Shown here: positions 50,482 to 59,105 of the stretch, in pieces
How the letters are laid out: every line of letters starts with the position of its first letter
Numbering within the stretch: position 1 is the stretch's first letter
Origin: Microterricola viridarii
GTDB taxonomy: Bacteria; Actinomycetota; Actinomycetes; Actinomycetales; Microbacteriaceae
Direction of reading: 5' to 3'
DNA: 64,000 nt
Assembly (NCBI RefSeq): GCF_900104895.1
Contig: NZ_LT629742.1
Coordinates: 1,612,001 to 1,676,000 of the forward strand
The notes under the pieces: model-generated
The model's input: the letters and a program-made list of their open reading frames with translations, nothing else
The model's database searches: none
What the model was told of the DNA's origin: nothing
Made by a program: the position numbers and the translations under genes

Positions 50482-51486
50482 GTGACAGGCACCCAACTCA
50501 TTCCCACCGAGCGAGCGCTTGCGCTCATCGGCGGGGAGCCCAGCGACGCCAACCTGCGCCGCTACTTGCACGGCATCCCCGGCGTCGACGCGGTCGGCCT
50601 GGAGCAGCGTGCAGCCGCCCTCGGCACCCGCTCGGTCAAGACCACGTCCAAGGCGTGGGCGCTCGACACCATCATCAAGCTGATCGACCTCACCACCCTC
50701 GAGGGTGCTGACACCCCCGGCAAGGTGCGCTCGCTGGTCGCCAAGGCGCTGACCCCGGATGCCGGCGACCCCAGCTGCCCGCGGGTGGCCGCCGTCTGCG
50801 TCTACGGCGACATGGTCCCGTACGCGGTCGCGGCCCTCGGCGCCGCCCACGGCGACCCGGACAAGGGCGGCGTCAGCGTCGCCGCCGTCGCCACCGCGTT
50901 CCCGAGTGGCCGGGCGTCCCGCTCGATCAAGCTCGAGGACACGGCCGACGCCGTGCGGGCGGGCGCGGACGAGATCGACATGGTCATCGACCGTGGCGCG
51001 TTCCTCTCCGGCCGCTACGGCCTCGTCTACGACGAGATCGTCGCCGTCAAGGAGGCGTGCAAGCGCCCGGACGGCAGCTATGCCCACCTCAAGGTGATCC
51101 TGGAGACCGGCGAGCTGAACACCTACGACAACGTGCGCCGGGCATCCTGGCTGGCGATCCTCGCGGGGGCGGACTTCATCAAGACCTCCACCGGCAAGGT
51201 CGCCCCGGCGGCGACCCTGCCGGTCACGCTGCTGATGCTCGAGGTCGTGCGTGACTGGTACCGCCTCACGGGCGAGAAGATCGGCGTCAAGCCGGCCGGC
51301 GGCATCCGCTCGTCCAAGGACGCCATCAAGTACGTGGTGACCGTGGCCGAGACCGTCGGTGAGGAGTGGCTGACGCCGCACCTGTTCCGCTTCGGCGCCT
51401 CCAGCCTGCTGAACGACGTGCTCTTGCAGCGACAGAAGATGGCGAGCGGTCACTACTCCGGCGCCGACTACGTGACGATCGACTAA
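50482..51486 (+). CDS. deoC: Deoxyribose-phosphate aldolase
   Basis: DeoC splits 2-deoxyribose 5-phosphate into glyceraldehyde 3-phosphate and acetaldehyde. The 334-aa product has the TIM-barrel motifs LIDLTTLEGADTP, VAAVCVYGDMV, DEIDMVIDRGAFLSG, LKVILETGELN and the Schiff-base lysine motif ADFIKTSTGK. It is about 80 residues longer than E. coli-type DeoC because of an N-terminal extension, as in the longer actinobacterial and animal-like forms. The GTG start follows GAGGA. The acetaldehyde produced is the likely substrate of the next gene. Confidence 0.94.
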   Translation: MTGTQLIPTERALALIGGEPSDANLRRYLHGIPGVDAVGLEQRAAALGTRSVKTTSKAWALDTIIKLIDLTTLEGADTPGKVRSLVAKALTPDAGDPSCPRVAAVCVYGDMVPYAVAALGAAHGDPDKGGVSVAAVATAFPSGRASRSIKLEDTADAVRAGADEIDMVIDRGAFLSGRYGLVYDEIVAVKEACKRPDGSYAHLKVILETGELNTYDNVRRASWLAILAGADFIKTSTGKVAPAATLPVTLLMLEVVRDWYRLTGEKIGVKPAGGIRSSKDAIKYVVTVAETVGEEWLTPHLFRFGASSLLNDVLLQRQKMASGHYSGADYVTID

Positions 51487-51497
51487 GGACCAGACAC

Positions 51498-53024
51498 ATG
51501 AGTTTTCTCGAATACGCACCAGCCCCTGAGTCGCAGTCGATACTGCACCTGAAGAGCGATTACGGCCTGTTCATCGACGGCGAGTTCGTCGAGGGCCAGG
51601 GAACGCCGTTCCAGACCATCTCCCCGGCGACGGAGAAGCACATCGCGAACATCGCCCACGCCTCAGAGGCCGACGTCGACCGCGCCGTCGCCGCAGCCCG
51701 CCGGGCCTACGACACCACCTGGTCGCGGATGTCCGGCAGCGACAGGGGCAAGTACCTGTTCCGCATCGCCCGGCTCGTGCAGGAGCGGGCCCGCGAGCTC
51801 GCCGTCGCCGAGACCCTCGACAACGGCAAGCCGATCAAGGAGAGCCGCGACGTCGACGTGCCCCTCGTCGCCGCCTGGTTCTTCTACTACGCCGGCTGGG
51901 CAGACAAGCTCGACCACGCCGGCCTCGGCGCCAACCCCGCCTCGCTCGGCGTCGCCGCCCAGGTGATCCCGTGGAACTTCCCGCTGCTGATGCTGGCGTG
52001 GAAGATCGCCCCGGCGCTCGCCGCCGGCAACACCGTCGTCATCAAGCCGGCCGAGACCACCTCGCTCTCCGCGATGATCTTCGCCGAGATCCTGCAGCAG
52101 GCTGACCTGCCCGCCGGCGTCGTCAACATCGTCACCGGCGCGGGCGAGACCGGCTCGGCGCTCGTCAACCACGGCGACGTCAACAAGGTGGCCTTCACCG
52201 GCTCCACCGCGGTCGGCCGCATGATCGCCCGCTCGACCGCCGGAACGGACAAGCGCCTCACCCTCGAGCTCGGCGGCAAGGCGGCGAACATCGTCTTCGA
52301 CGACGCCCCCATCGACCAGGCCATCGAGGGCATCGTCAACGGCATCTTCTTCAACCAGGGCCACGTCTGCTGCGCAGGCAGCCGGCTCCTCGTGCAGGAG
52401 AACATCCACGACGAGGTCATCGACCGGCTGAAGGCCCGCCTCTCCACGCTCCGCCTCGGCGACCCGCTCGACAAGAACACCGACATCGGGGCCATCAACA
52501 GCCGCGAGCAGCTGGAGCGCATCCGTGAGCTCAGCGACATCGGCGAGCAGGAGGGTGCAGAGCGCTGGACGGCGGACTGCGCCATCCCCGAGAACGGCTT
52601 CTGGTTCGCGCCGACCATCTTCACCAACGTGTCCACCAGCAACCGCATCGCCCGCGACGAGGTCTTCGGCCCCGTGCTCTCCGTGCTCACGTTCCGCACG
52701 CCGGCCGAGGCCATCGCCAAGGCCAACAACACGCCGTACGGCCTCTCCGCCGGCATCTGGACCGACAAGGGCAGCCGCATCCTGGCCGTGGCCGACAAGC
52801 TGCGCGCCGGTGTGATCTGGGCGAACACCTTCAACCGCTTCGACCCGGCCAGCCCGTTCGGCGGCTACAAGGAGTCCGGCTACGGCCGCGAGGGCGGCCG
52901 CCACGGCCTCGCCGCGTACCTGAAGCCGGCCTCCAGCACCGCGGCGCCGGCCAAGGCCGTCACCGCAGCATCAACCAGTGCCATTACCCCGAAGGCCAAG
53001 ACCGCAAAGAAGGCCAGCAAATGA
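51498..53024 (+). CDS. Aldehyde dehydrogenase (complete)
   Basis: The 508-aa product contains all ALDH elements: VIPWNFPLLMLAWKIAPAL (cofactor and catalytic Asn region), GNTVVIKPAETT, FTGSTAVGRMI, the catalytic Glu in LTLELGGKAAN, the catalytic Cys in NQGHVCCAGSRLLV, DEVFGPVLSV, and SPFGGYKESGYGREGG. After the domain there is a 30-residue Ala/Lys/Thr tail (TPKAKTAKKASK). It starts 12 nt after deoC and overlaps the next gene by 4 bp, so it probably oxidises acetaldehyde or a related aldehyde from DeoC. Confidence 0.95.
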   Translation: MSFLEYAPAPESQSILHLKSDYGLFIDGEFVEGQGTPFQTISPATEKHIANIAHASEADVDRAVAAARRAYDTTWSRMSGSDRGKYLFRIARLVQERARELAVAETLDNGKPIKESRDVDVPLVAAWFFYYAGWADKLDHAGLGANPASLGVAAQVIPWNFPLLMLAWKIAPALAAGNTVVIKPAETTSLSAMIFAEILQQADLPAGVVNIVTGAGETGSALVNHGDVNKVAFTGSTAVGRMIARSTAGTDKRLTLELGGKAANIVFDDAPIDQAIEGIVNGIFFNQGHVCCAGSRLLVQENIHDEVIDRLKARLSTLRLGDPLDKNTDIGAINSREQLERIRELSDIGEQEGAERWTADCAIPENGFWFAPTIFTNVSTSNRIARDEVFGPVLSVLTFRTPAEAIAKANNTPYGLSAGIWTDKGSRILAVADKLRAGVIWANTFNRFDPASPFGGYKESGYGREGGRHGLAAYLKPASSTAAPAKAVTAASTSAITPKAKTAKKASK

Positions 53025-53881
53025 CCCGCCTCGCCGTTCCCAAGACCTACAAGCTCTACATCGGCGGCAAGTTCCCGCGCAGCGAGTCCGGGCGCACCTA
53101 CGAGGTGCTCTCGAACAGCGGCGAGTTCCTCGCCAACGCCGCCATGGCCAGCCGCAAGGATGCCAGGGACGCCGTGGTCGCGGCCCGCTCCGCCGTCTCC
53201 GGCTGGTCCGGGGCGACCGGCTACAACCGCGGCCAGGTGCTCTACCGCATTGCCGAGCTGCTCGAGGGCCGTCGCGCCCAGTTCGTCGCGGAGATCCGCG
53301 ACGTCGAGGGCGTCAGCGCCGCGGCGGCCTCCGCGCAGGTCGACGAGGCCATCGACCGCTGGGTCTGGTACGCCGGCTGGGCCGACAAGTACGTGCAGGT
53401 GGCGGGCAACGCCAACGCGGTCTCCGGCCCGTACTTCAACATCTCGGTGCCGGAGCCGACCGGCGTCGTGGCCATCGTCGCCCCGCAGGGCTCCTCGCTG
53501 CTCGGCCTGGTCTCGGCCGTCGCGCCGGCGCTCGTCGCCGGCAACACGGTCGTCGTCATCGCCAGCGAGAAGCTGCCGCTGGCCGCGATCAGCCTGAGCG
53601 AGGTGCTGGCCACCAGCGACGTGCCCGGCGGCGTCGTGAACATCCTCACCGGCTCGCCGGCCGAGATCACGCCGTGGCTGGCCAGCCACGCCGACGTGAA
53701 CGCCATCGACCTGGTCGGTGCGGGCTCGCTCGACTGGATCTCGATGCAGGTCGCCGCGGCCGACACCCTCAAGCGGGTCTTCACCCCGGAGAACGGGCCG
53801 GATGCCGCCGCGCCCACGCTCGGCCGCATCACCGGATTCACCGAGACGAAGACGGTCTGGCACACCAAGGGCCTGATCTAG
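53021..53881 (+). CDS. Aldehyde dehydrogenase-like protein lacking the catalytic half
   Basis: This 286-aa protein aligns with the first half of ALDH: IGGKFPRSESGRTYEV, RGQVLYRIAELLEGRRAQFV, WYAGWADKYVQVAG, VVAIVAPQGSSLLGLVSAVA, GNTVVVIASEKLPLA and VVNILTGSPAEI. It has no ELGGK motif, no catalytic Cys and no C-terminal bridging domain, and finishes with a clean 40-residue end (FTETKTVWHTKGLI), so it is not a simple truncation. It overlaps the complete ALDH gene by 4 bp. It may be a non-catalytic partner or a structural subunit of that enzyme. Followed by a terminator. Confidence 0.85.
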   Translation: MTRLAVPKTYKLYIGGKFPRSESGRTYEVLSNSGEFLANAAMASRKDARDAVVAARSAVSGWSGATGYNRGQVLYRIAELLEGRRAQFVAEIRDVEGVSAAAASAQVDEAIDRWVWYAGWADKYVQVAGNANAVSGPYFNISVPEPTGVVAIVAPQGSSLLGLVSAVAPALVAGNTVVVIASEKLPLAAISLSEVLATSDVPGGVVNILTGSPAEITPWLASHADVNAIDLVGAGSLDWISMQVAAADTLKRVFTPENGPDAAAPTLGRITGFTETKTVWHTKGLI

Positions 53882-53896
53882 TCCCCGTCGCCCGCG

Positions 53897-53938
53897 AACG
53901 CCGCCGACCCCCCCGCTTTGGGGCGTCGGCGGCGTTTT
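53897..53938 (+). terminator. Terminator of the deoC-ALDH operon
   Basis: AACGCCGCCGAC (53897-53908) pairs with GTCGGCGGCGTT (53925-53936), followed by TTCCGTTTTA. Confidence 0.75.
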
Positions 53939-53969
53939 CCGTTTTATAACGGAACGGTAACGCGTGGGG

Positions 53970-53975
53970 TAGGGT
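53970..53975 (+). promoter_or_regulatory. -10 box (TAGGGT) of the glycerophosphodiesterase gene
   Basis: TAGGGT lies 7 nt before ATG 53983; an AT-rich TTTTATAACGG stretch lies 20 nt further upstream. Confidence 0.5.
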
Positions 53976-53982
53976 TTCGGCC

Positions 53983-54852
53983 ATGAAGCGTGCGCTGGTG
54001 CTCGCGGCATCCGGAGTGGTGCTGGCCCTGTTGAATGCCGTCCTGCTCGCGCCGAGCAGCAGCCAGGTGTACGCCTCGGACGTCTTCGGCGCGCTGCGCC
54101 TGCCGGGGGACCCTGCCTTCATCGCCGGCCACCGCGGCGACCGCTCCGTCGCACCGGAGAACACGATCCCCGCCTTCACCGCCGCGTTCGAGAACGACGC
54201 CATGCAGTTCGTCGAGACCGACGTGCAGCTGAGCCGGGACGGCGTCCCGATGCTCTTCCACGACACGACGCTCGAGCGCGTCGCCGGCACAAGCGCGCGC
54301 GTCGGCGAGCTGAGCGAGCGGCAGCTGAAGCGGCTGGACGTCGGCGCGTTCTACGGCGCGCGCTTCGCCGGCACCCGGATGCCGAGCCTCGCCGAGTTCC
54401 TGGACCTGGCCGCCGACTACGACAAGCGCCTGCTGATCGAGCTGAAGTCGGATTGGACGCTGTCGGAGATCGACCGGGTGCTCGCCGTCGTCGACGCGTC
54501 GGCTGTCGGCTCCCGCGTGATGCTGCAGAGCTTCAGCATCGAGACACTGCAGAACCTGCAGGAGGCGGCGCCGCAGATCCCGCGGCTGATGCTGATCCGT
54601 GAGCTGCCGGAGGACCCCGTGCCGATGGCCAGGCAGTTGGGCGTGCTGGCTCTCGGCACGACGGCCCGTGCGGTGACGGCGGCGCCGGAGGCCCTGCAGC
54701 GCCTGCACGAGGCCGGATTCGGCGTGCTCTGCTACACGCTGAACTCCGAGCGCAGCTGGGCAGAGGTGCGTGCGCTCGGCGTCGACGGCATCATCACCGA
54801 CACCCCGAGCGAGCTCGACGGCTGGCTCGCGCAGAACGCCCCTGGCACCTAG
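53983..54852 (+). CDS. Glycerophosphodiester phosphodiesterase family protein
   Basis: The 289-aa protein has a hydrophobic N-terminal segment (1-25, signal peptide or anchor) and the GDPD barrel: IAGHRGDRSVAPENTIPAF with the catalytic His and metal Glu, VETDVQLSRDGVPMLFHD with the second catalytic His, LLIELKSDW and GVDGIITDTPSEL. It should split glycerophosphodiesters into glycerol 3-phosphate and an alcohol, probably outside the membrane. It stands alone between a terminator and the SGNH gene. Confidence 0.9.
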   Translation: MKRALVLAASGVVLALLNAVLLAPSSSQVYASDVFGALRLPGDPAFIAGHRGDRSVAPENTIPAFTAAFENDAMQFVETDVQLSRDGVPMLFHDTTLERVAGTSARVGELSERQLKRLDVGAFYGARFAGTRMPSLAEFLDLAADYDKRLLIELKSDWTLSEIDRVLAVVDASAVGSRVMLQSFSIETLQNLQEAAPQIPRLMLIRELPEDPVPMARQLGVLALGTTARAVTAAPEALQRLHEAGFGVLCYTLNSERSWAEVRALGVDGIITDTPSELDGWLAQNAPGT

Positions 54853-54917
54853 GCGTCGCGGCCCGAACCTAGCCAAATCACAGCATCCGGGGGCAGGATA
54901 GATCTCGGAGGTTCGTC

Positions 54918-55502
54918 ATGCCTGGAACAATCGCGTTTGTGGGGGACAGTCTGACGGCCGCCGGGCGCTGGGACGAGTGGCTCCCCGAATTCACGGTGAG
55001 CAACCATGCCGCGGGGGGCGCGACGACGGCCGATGTGTTGGCCGAGGTCGACGTGGTGCTCGCCAACCGCCCCGACGCCTATGTGCTTCTCATCGGCACC
55101 AACGACCTGGCCTGGCGCAAGTCCGTCGAGCACGTGGTGCGCAATGTGGAGAGCATTCTCGCCACGGTGCACAAGCATGAGCCGAGCACGCGGATGCTGG
55201 TGCAGTCGGTGCTCCCGCGCGAGCCGGAGTTCGCGGCATCCATTCGCGACATCAACCGGCACCTCTGGCAGTACTCCAGCACCGTGCGGGCGCAGTTCCT
55301 CGACCTGTGGCCCGTTCTGGCCGACGAGAACGGCGCGCTCTCGCCCGTGCACAGCGAGGACGGCCTGCACCTGACGGCGGCCGGCTACGAGCTCTGGCTC
55401 GACGCGCTGCGGCCGGCCATCGAGCGCCTGTTCGCCGTGCCGACGACCACGACGCCCATCGACGTGCTCTCCGACGCGATCTCGGTCAGCGGCCTGCGAT
55501 GA
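54918..55502 (+). CDS. SGNH/GDSL-family hydrolase
   Basis: A 194-aa protein with all four SGNH blocks: Ser in AFVGDSLTAAG (block I), Gly in NHAAGGATTADVL, Asn in LLIGTNDLAWRK (block III) and Asp/His in SEDGLHLTAAGYE (block V). It is probably a cytosolic esterase or lipase-like enzyme, as there is no signal peptide. GGAGG precedes the ATG. It converges with the M20 peptidase gene and the two overlap by 17 bp at their 3' ends. Confidence 0.9.
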   Translation: MPGTIAFVGDSLTAAGRWDEWLPEFTVSNHAAGGATTADVLAEVDVVLANRPDAYVLLIGTNDLAWRKSVEHVVRNVESILATVHKHEPSTRMLVQSVLPREPEFAASIRDINRHLWQYSSTVRAQFLDLWPVLADENGALSPVHSEDGLHLTAAGYELWLDALRPAIERLFAVPTTTTPIDVLSDAISVSGLR

Positions 55503-56859
55503 GGTGTCGGTAGAAGTCAATCCCGCGCAGCCACGTCGCCACGTGGATCCGCTCGTCCTGGGCGTGCAGGGTCGCCCGTTCCTCCGCGCTCATCTCGAAC
55601 GGCGTGAAGCGGTAGACGGCATCGCTGACGCCGGTGAACCAGCGGCTGTCGCTCGCCCCGGTCTGCACGTAGGGGGTGGAGAGCACCTCGCCGTCGATGG
55701 CGGAGACCGCGTCGACGATCGACTGCCAGGCCGGCCCGGACATGGGGGAGACGGGCGACGGCTCGCTGGACTGGTGCACCGACACCTGCACGAGCGGGTC
55801 GGCGATCGCGCGGCGCACGTGCGCCACCGTCTCGGCGATGCTGGAGCCGACCGCGACGCGCACGTTCACGATCGCCTCTGCCCGCTCGGCGAGGGCGTTG
55901 TGCGCCATGCTGCCGGAGAGCTGGGTGACGGCCGTCGTGGTGCGCACGAGGGCGTTCGTCTCGTCGCTCATCCGCGCAAAGACGAGGCGCAGCACAGGGC
56001 CGAACAGGCGGGGACGCCGGAACACCGCCGCGAGCGGCCCGCTGCTGTGCGCGCCGACGATGCGCAGCATCTCGGCGATCGCCGGGTTGATCGCGGTGGG
56101 GAACGGCCGGGCATTCAGCCGCACGATGGCGCGGGCCAGCCGCACCGTCGCCGTCATCTTCGGGGGAGTGGAGGCGTGCCCGCCCTGCTGCTGCACCGCG
56201 AGGGCCAGGCTGGTGATGCCCTTCTCGCTGACGCCGATCATGGCGCTCGGCCGGGCGAGGCCGGGCAGCACGCCGCTCACGATGGCGCCGCCCTCGTCGA
56301 GAACGAGGGCAGGGCGGATGCCACGCTCGGCGAACAGCGCCGCTGCCGCCTGCGCGCCGCTGCCGTGGGTCTCCTCGTCGTGGCCGAAGCTCAGGTAGAT
56401 GTCGCGGCTCGGGGTGAGGCCGGTCGCGAGCTCGGACTCGACGGCCTCCAGGATCGCCACGAGGGCGGCCTTGTCGTCGAGGGCGCCGCGCGCCCAGAGC
56501 ACGCGCTCTGCCCCGTCGCCATCGACCACGGCGTCGAACGGCGGATGCCGCCAGCCCTCCGCGCTCGCCGCGACGACGTCGTAGTGCGCCATGAGCACCA
56601 GCGGTGCGGCATCCGTCGTGCCTCGCCAGCGGAACAGCATCGAGTGCTCCGCGACGAGTTCCAGCTCGAGCCCGGCATGGGCGAGCGGGTAGAGCTCGGC
56701 GAGCATCTCGCGGAAGCGGGTGAACGCGGGCCAGTCCGTCTCGGACGGGTCGGTGCGCGACATCGTCGGCACGCGCAGCAGCTGCTGGAAGCGCGCCACC
56801 GCAGGGTCGGCGTCCAGCGGGCCGGCGGTCGACGGCGCGGCGTCGCGCAGGGTGCTCAT
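55486..56859 (-). CDS. M20-family metallopeptidase
   Basis: The 457-aa protein matches the M20/ArgE/DapE/carboxypeptidase S group: LMAHYDVVAAS (first metal His/Asp), WARGALDDKAALVAILEAVE (bridging Asp), FGHDEETHGSGA (catalytic Glu-Glu), then the dimerisation domain and a final metal His near TPYVQTGASDSRWFTGVSDA. It should remove an amino acid from a small peptide or N-acyl amino acid. There is no signal peptide. It starts 4 nt after the csoR stop, so the two form an operon. Confidence 0.9.
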   Translation of the reverse strand: MSTLRDAAPSTAGPLDADPAVARFQQLLRVPTMSRTDPSETDWPAFTRFREMLAELYPLAHAGLELELVAEHSMLFRWRGTTDAAPLVLMAHYDVVAASAEGWRHPPFDAVVDGDGAERVLWARGALDDKAALVAILEAVESELATGLTPSRDIYLSFGHDEETHGSGAQAAAALFAERGIRPALVLDEGGAIVSGVLPGLARPSAMIGVSEKGITSLALAVQQQGGHASTPPKMTATVRLARAIVRLNARPFPTAINPAIAEMLRIVGAHSSGPLAAVFRRPRLFGPVLRLVFARMSDETNALVRTTTAVTQLSGSMAHNALAERAEAIVNVRVAVGSSIAETVAHVRRAIADPLVQVSVHQSSEPSPVSPMSGPAWQSIVDAVSAIDGEVLSTPYVQTGASDSRWFTGVSDAVYRFTPFEMSAEERATLHAQDERIHVATWLRGIDFYRHLIAGR

Positions 56860-56863
56860 GCGC

Positions 56864-57142
56864 CTAGCCGCGGTTGTTGCTGAGCTCGAAGACCTTCAGC
56901 AGCTCGGCGACGGCGGCATCGCGCTCGTCGCCGCCCGCCTCGAACTGGTGCGTGACATGGGTGCGCAGGTGGTTCTCCACGAGCAGCTTGTTCAGCGAGC
57001 CGAGCGACTTCTGGATCGCCAGGGACAGCGTGATGATGTCGACGCAGTAGTCCTCGTTCTCGATCATCTTCTCGAGCCCGCGCATCTGCCCCTCGAGGAT
57101 GCGGGTGCGGTGCAGTGCACGCTTCTTGATGTCTTCGATCAC
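56864..57142 (-). CDS. CsoR/RcnR/FrmR-family metal- or aldehyde-sensing repressor
   Basis: A 92-aa all-helical regulator with RTRILEGQMRGLEKMIENED, Cys33 in DYCVDIITL, and His58 and His62 in VENHLRTHVTH. CsoR copper sensors use Cys-His-Cys; here the third position is His, as in the Cys-His-His set of RcnR nickel/cobalt sensors. RcnR also needs an N-terminal His3, which is Glu here, so the ligand is uncertain (metal or formaldehyde). TAGTCT lies 6 nt before the GTG start. It is co-transcribed with an M20 peptidase rather than a metal exporter. Confidence 0.9.
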   Translation of the reverse strand: MIEDIKKRALHRTRILEGQMRGLEKMIENEDYCVDIITLSLAIQKSLGSLNKLLVENHLRTHVTHQFEAGGDERDAAVAELLKVFELSNNRG

Positions 57143-57148
57143 GCACCC

Positions 57149-57154
57149 AGACTA
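57149..57154 (-). promoter_or_regulatory. -10 box (TAGTCT) of the csoR-M20 operon
   Basis: On the minus strand TAGTCT ends 6 nt before GTG 57142. A CsoR-type operator, if present, should overlap it, but no long G/C-tract palindrome is obvious. Confidence 0.5.
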
Positions 57155-57180
57155 GCGGCAGCAGCCTCCATGCGGGCCGA

Positions 57181-57186
57181 TACTGT
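57181..57186 (+). promoter_or_regulatory. -10 box (TACTGT) of the DUF2207 gene
   Basis: TACTGT lies 7 nt before ATG 57194, with GGAGG in the gap. It is divergent from the csoR promoter 27 bp away. Confidence 0.5.
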
Positions 57187-57193
57187 GGAGGCC

Positions 57194-59074
57194 ATGAAGC
57201 AACGCCTGCGCCGCCCGCTGCCCCTCCTCGCCGCCGCCCTGCTGCTGCTCGGAATCGGCACGGGGCTGGCCGGCACGGTGCCGGCCGCGCAGGCGGCCGT
57301 GGAGCCGGTGGCTGCAGTGGGCACCGGCGTCGACGAGTTCCGCTTCGCCTCCTTCGACGCCGACTACCTGCTCGGCCGCGACGCCGAGGGGCGCTCGACC
57401 CTCGAGACGACGGAGACGCTCGTGGCGGTGTTCCCGGAGTTCGACCAGAACAGGGGCATCCGCCGGGCGATCCCGCTGCGCTACGACGGGCACCCCACCG
57501 ACCTGGTCGTGCAGGGCGTCACCGACGAGAACGGCGTGCCGCGCCCGTACGAGAGCGAGGAGGACGAGGACGGCGAGTTCCTCATCGTCACGATCGCCGC
57601 CGACGGCTACGTGCACGGCGCGCAGAGCTACGTCATCCGCTACAGCCAGCAGAACATCACGCTGGAGCCGGATGACGGAACACAGCAGGAGTTCTACCGC
57701 GACGTCAACGGCGTCGGCTGGGCTCAGCCCTTCGACCGGGTCGGGGCGACGCTGCGGATGGACGCGGAGCTCGTCGCCGCCCTGAACGGGCAGATGGCCT
57801 GTTACCGCGGCCCGCAGGGCTCCAGCCAGCCGTGCGAGCAGATCGTGCTCGCCGAGAGCGCCCCGCCGAGCGACCCGCCGAGAGTCGTTGCGGAGGCGAG
57901 CGGGCTCGGCGCGTACGAGAACCTGACCATGGCCGTCGGATTCGAGCCGGGAACCTTCGTGCCGCGGGACGGCTCCCTGGCCGCCTCGCCGTCCGGCATC
58001 GCCGGGGTCGGCGCCGCCCTGGCGACGCTTGGCGTGTTCGCCGCCGCGGTCATCACCCGCCGCCGGCGCTGGCGTGACGCGCCGGGCCGGGGCATTGTCA
58101 TCGCCGAGTATGAGCCGCCGGCCGGGGTCGACGTGCTGCTCGCCGCCGAGCTGCTGGGCCGCGAGAAGAAGGGCGTCACGGCGGCCATCCTCGACCTCGC
58201 CGTCGGCCGCGCCCTGCGTGTGATCGAGCTGAAGAAGAGCCGCTTCCAGCTCGAGTTGGTGGACCCGGACGCCGCGAGCGGCCCGCTCCGCCCGGTGCTG
58301 ACCGCCATCTTCGGCGAGAGTCTCCGTCCCGGCGAGCGGCACACGCTCGGCACGACGAGCAACAGCATCGGTACGAAACTGCACGCGGTGACCGCGGCGA
58401 CCAGGAAGCGGTCGCGCGCCGCGGGCTTCCGGCGCCGGGCGGATGCCGGCCGGCGGGTGCTCCTCGTCGCCGCGGCGTTGTGCGGCGCGGTGCTGACGGT
58501 GGTGCTCAGCGCGATCGCCCTCGAATCGGACCGCGGCGGGCTGTGGCCGCTGGCCGCCATCCTCGTGGCGGGCCTCGCCGCCGTGCTGACCGCGATCTGG
58601 CTCGCCGACATCCGCCCGCTCACCGCCCAGGGCGCGCTCGCCGTCGAACACCTGCGCGGCCTGGAGCTGTTCATCCGGCTGGCGGAGGCCGACCGGCTGC
58701 GGATGCTGCAGAGCCCGAGCGGCGCCTTGCGCGACGCGGTGCCGGGAGTGCAGGGCGGCAGGCCCGCTGGCGGCCCGTCCGACGCGCAGGTGCTCCGGCT
58801 GCACGAGAAGCTGCTGCCGTACGCCGCGCTGTTCGGCCAGGAGAAGGAGTGGGCGGCGGCGCTTGCCTCGCTCTACGCCCAGAGCGGCGAGCCCGACTGG
58901 TACCAGGGCCGCAGCGGCTTCAACCTGGCCGCCTTCGCCGTCGGGGTGAGCAGCTTCAGCACCGCCTCGTCGAGCTCCTGGTCGAGCTCCTCCTCGAGTT
59001 CCTCCAGCGGCGGCTCCGGCGGCGGCGGCTTCAGCGGTGGCGGCGGCGGCGGGGGAGGCGGCGGCGGCGTGTAG
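57194..59074 (+). CDS. DUF2207-family membrane protein with Ser/Gly tail
   Basis: The 626-aa protein has a signal peptide (1-35), an extracytoplasmic DUF2207 beta domain (about 40-265, with LETTETLVAVFPEFDQNRG and YVIRYSQQNITL), a helix (about 275-298), a cytosolic domain (PPAGVDVLLAAELLGREKKG), two more helices (about 420-460), a further soluble part with ALAVEHLRGLELFIRLAEAD, and a C-terminal tail of about 45 residues made only of Ser, then Gly. The same plan and tail are usual in this family, whose function is unknown. Divergent from csoR. Confidence 0.88.
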   Translation: MKQRLRRPLPLLAAALLLLGIGTGLAGTVPAAQAAVEPVAAVGTGVDEFRFASFDADYLLGRDAEGRSTLETTETLVAVFPEFDQNRGIRRAIPLRYDGHPTDLVVQGVTDENGVPRPYESEEDEDGEFLIVTIAADGYVHGAQSYVIRYSQQNITLEPDDGTQQEFYRDVNGVGWAQPFDRVGATLRMDAELVAALNGQMACYRGPQGSSQPCEQIVLAESAPPSDPPRVVAEASGLGAYENLTMAVGFEPGTFVPRDGSLAASPSGIAGVGAALATLGVFAAAVITRRRRWRDAPGRGIVIAEYEPPAGVDVLLAAELLGREKKGVTAAILDLAVGRALRVIELKKSRFQLELVDPDAASGPLRPVLTAIFGESLRPGERHTLGTTSNSIGTKLHAVTAATRKRSRAAGFRRRADAGRRVLLVAAALCGAVLTVVLSAIALESDRGGLWPLAAILVAGLAAVLTAIWLADIRPLTAQGALAVEHLRGLELFIRLAEADRLRMLQSPSGALRDAVPGVQGGRPAGGPSDAQVLRLHEKLLPYAALFGQEKEWAAALASLYAQSGEPDWYQGRSGFNLAAFAVGVSSFSTASSSSWSSSSSSSSSGGSGGGGFSGGGGGGGGGGGV

Positions 59075-59093
59075 GCCGGGGCCGGTGAGCGCC

Positions 59094-59099
59094 TACGCT
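59094..59099 (+). promoter_or_regulatory. -10 box (TACGCT) of the DUF6804-like gene
   Basis: TACGCT lies 6 nt before ATG 59106. Confidence 0.5.
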
Positions 59100-59105
59100 G
59101 GGAGC

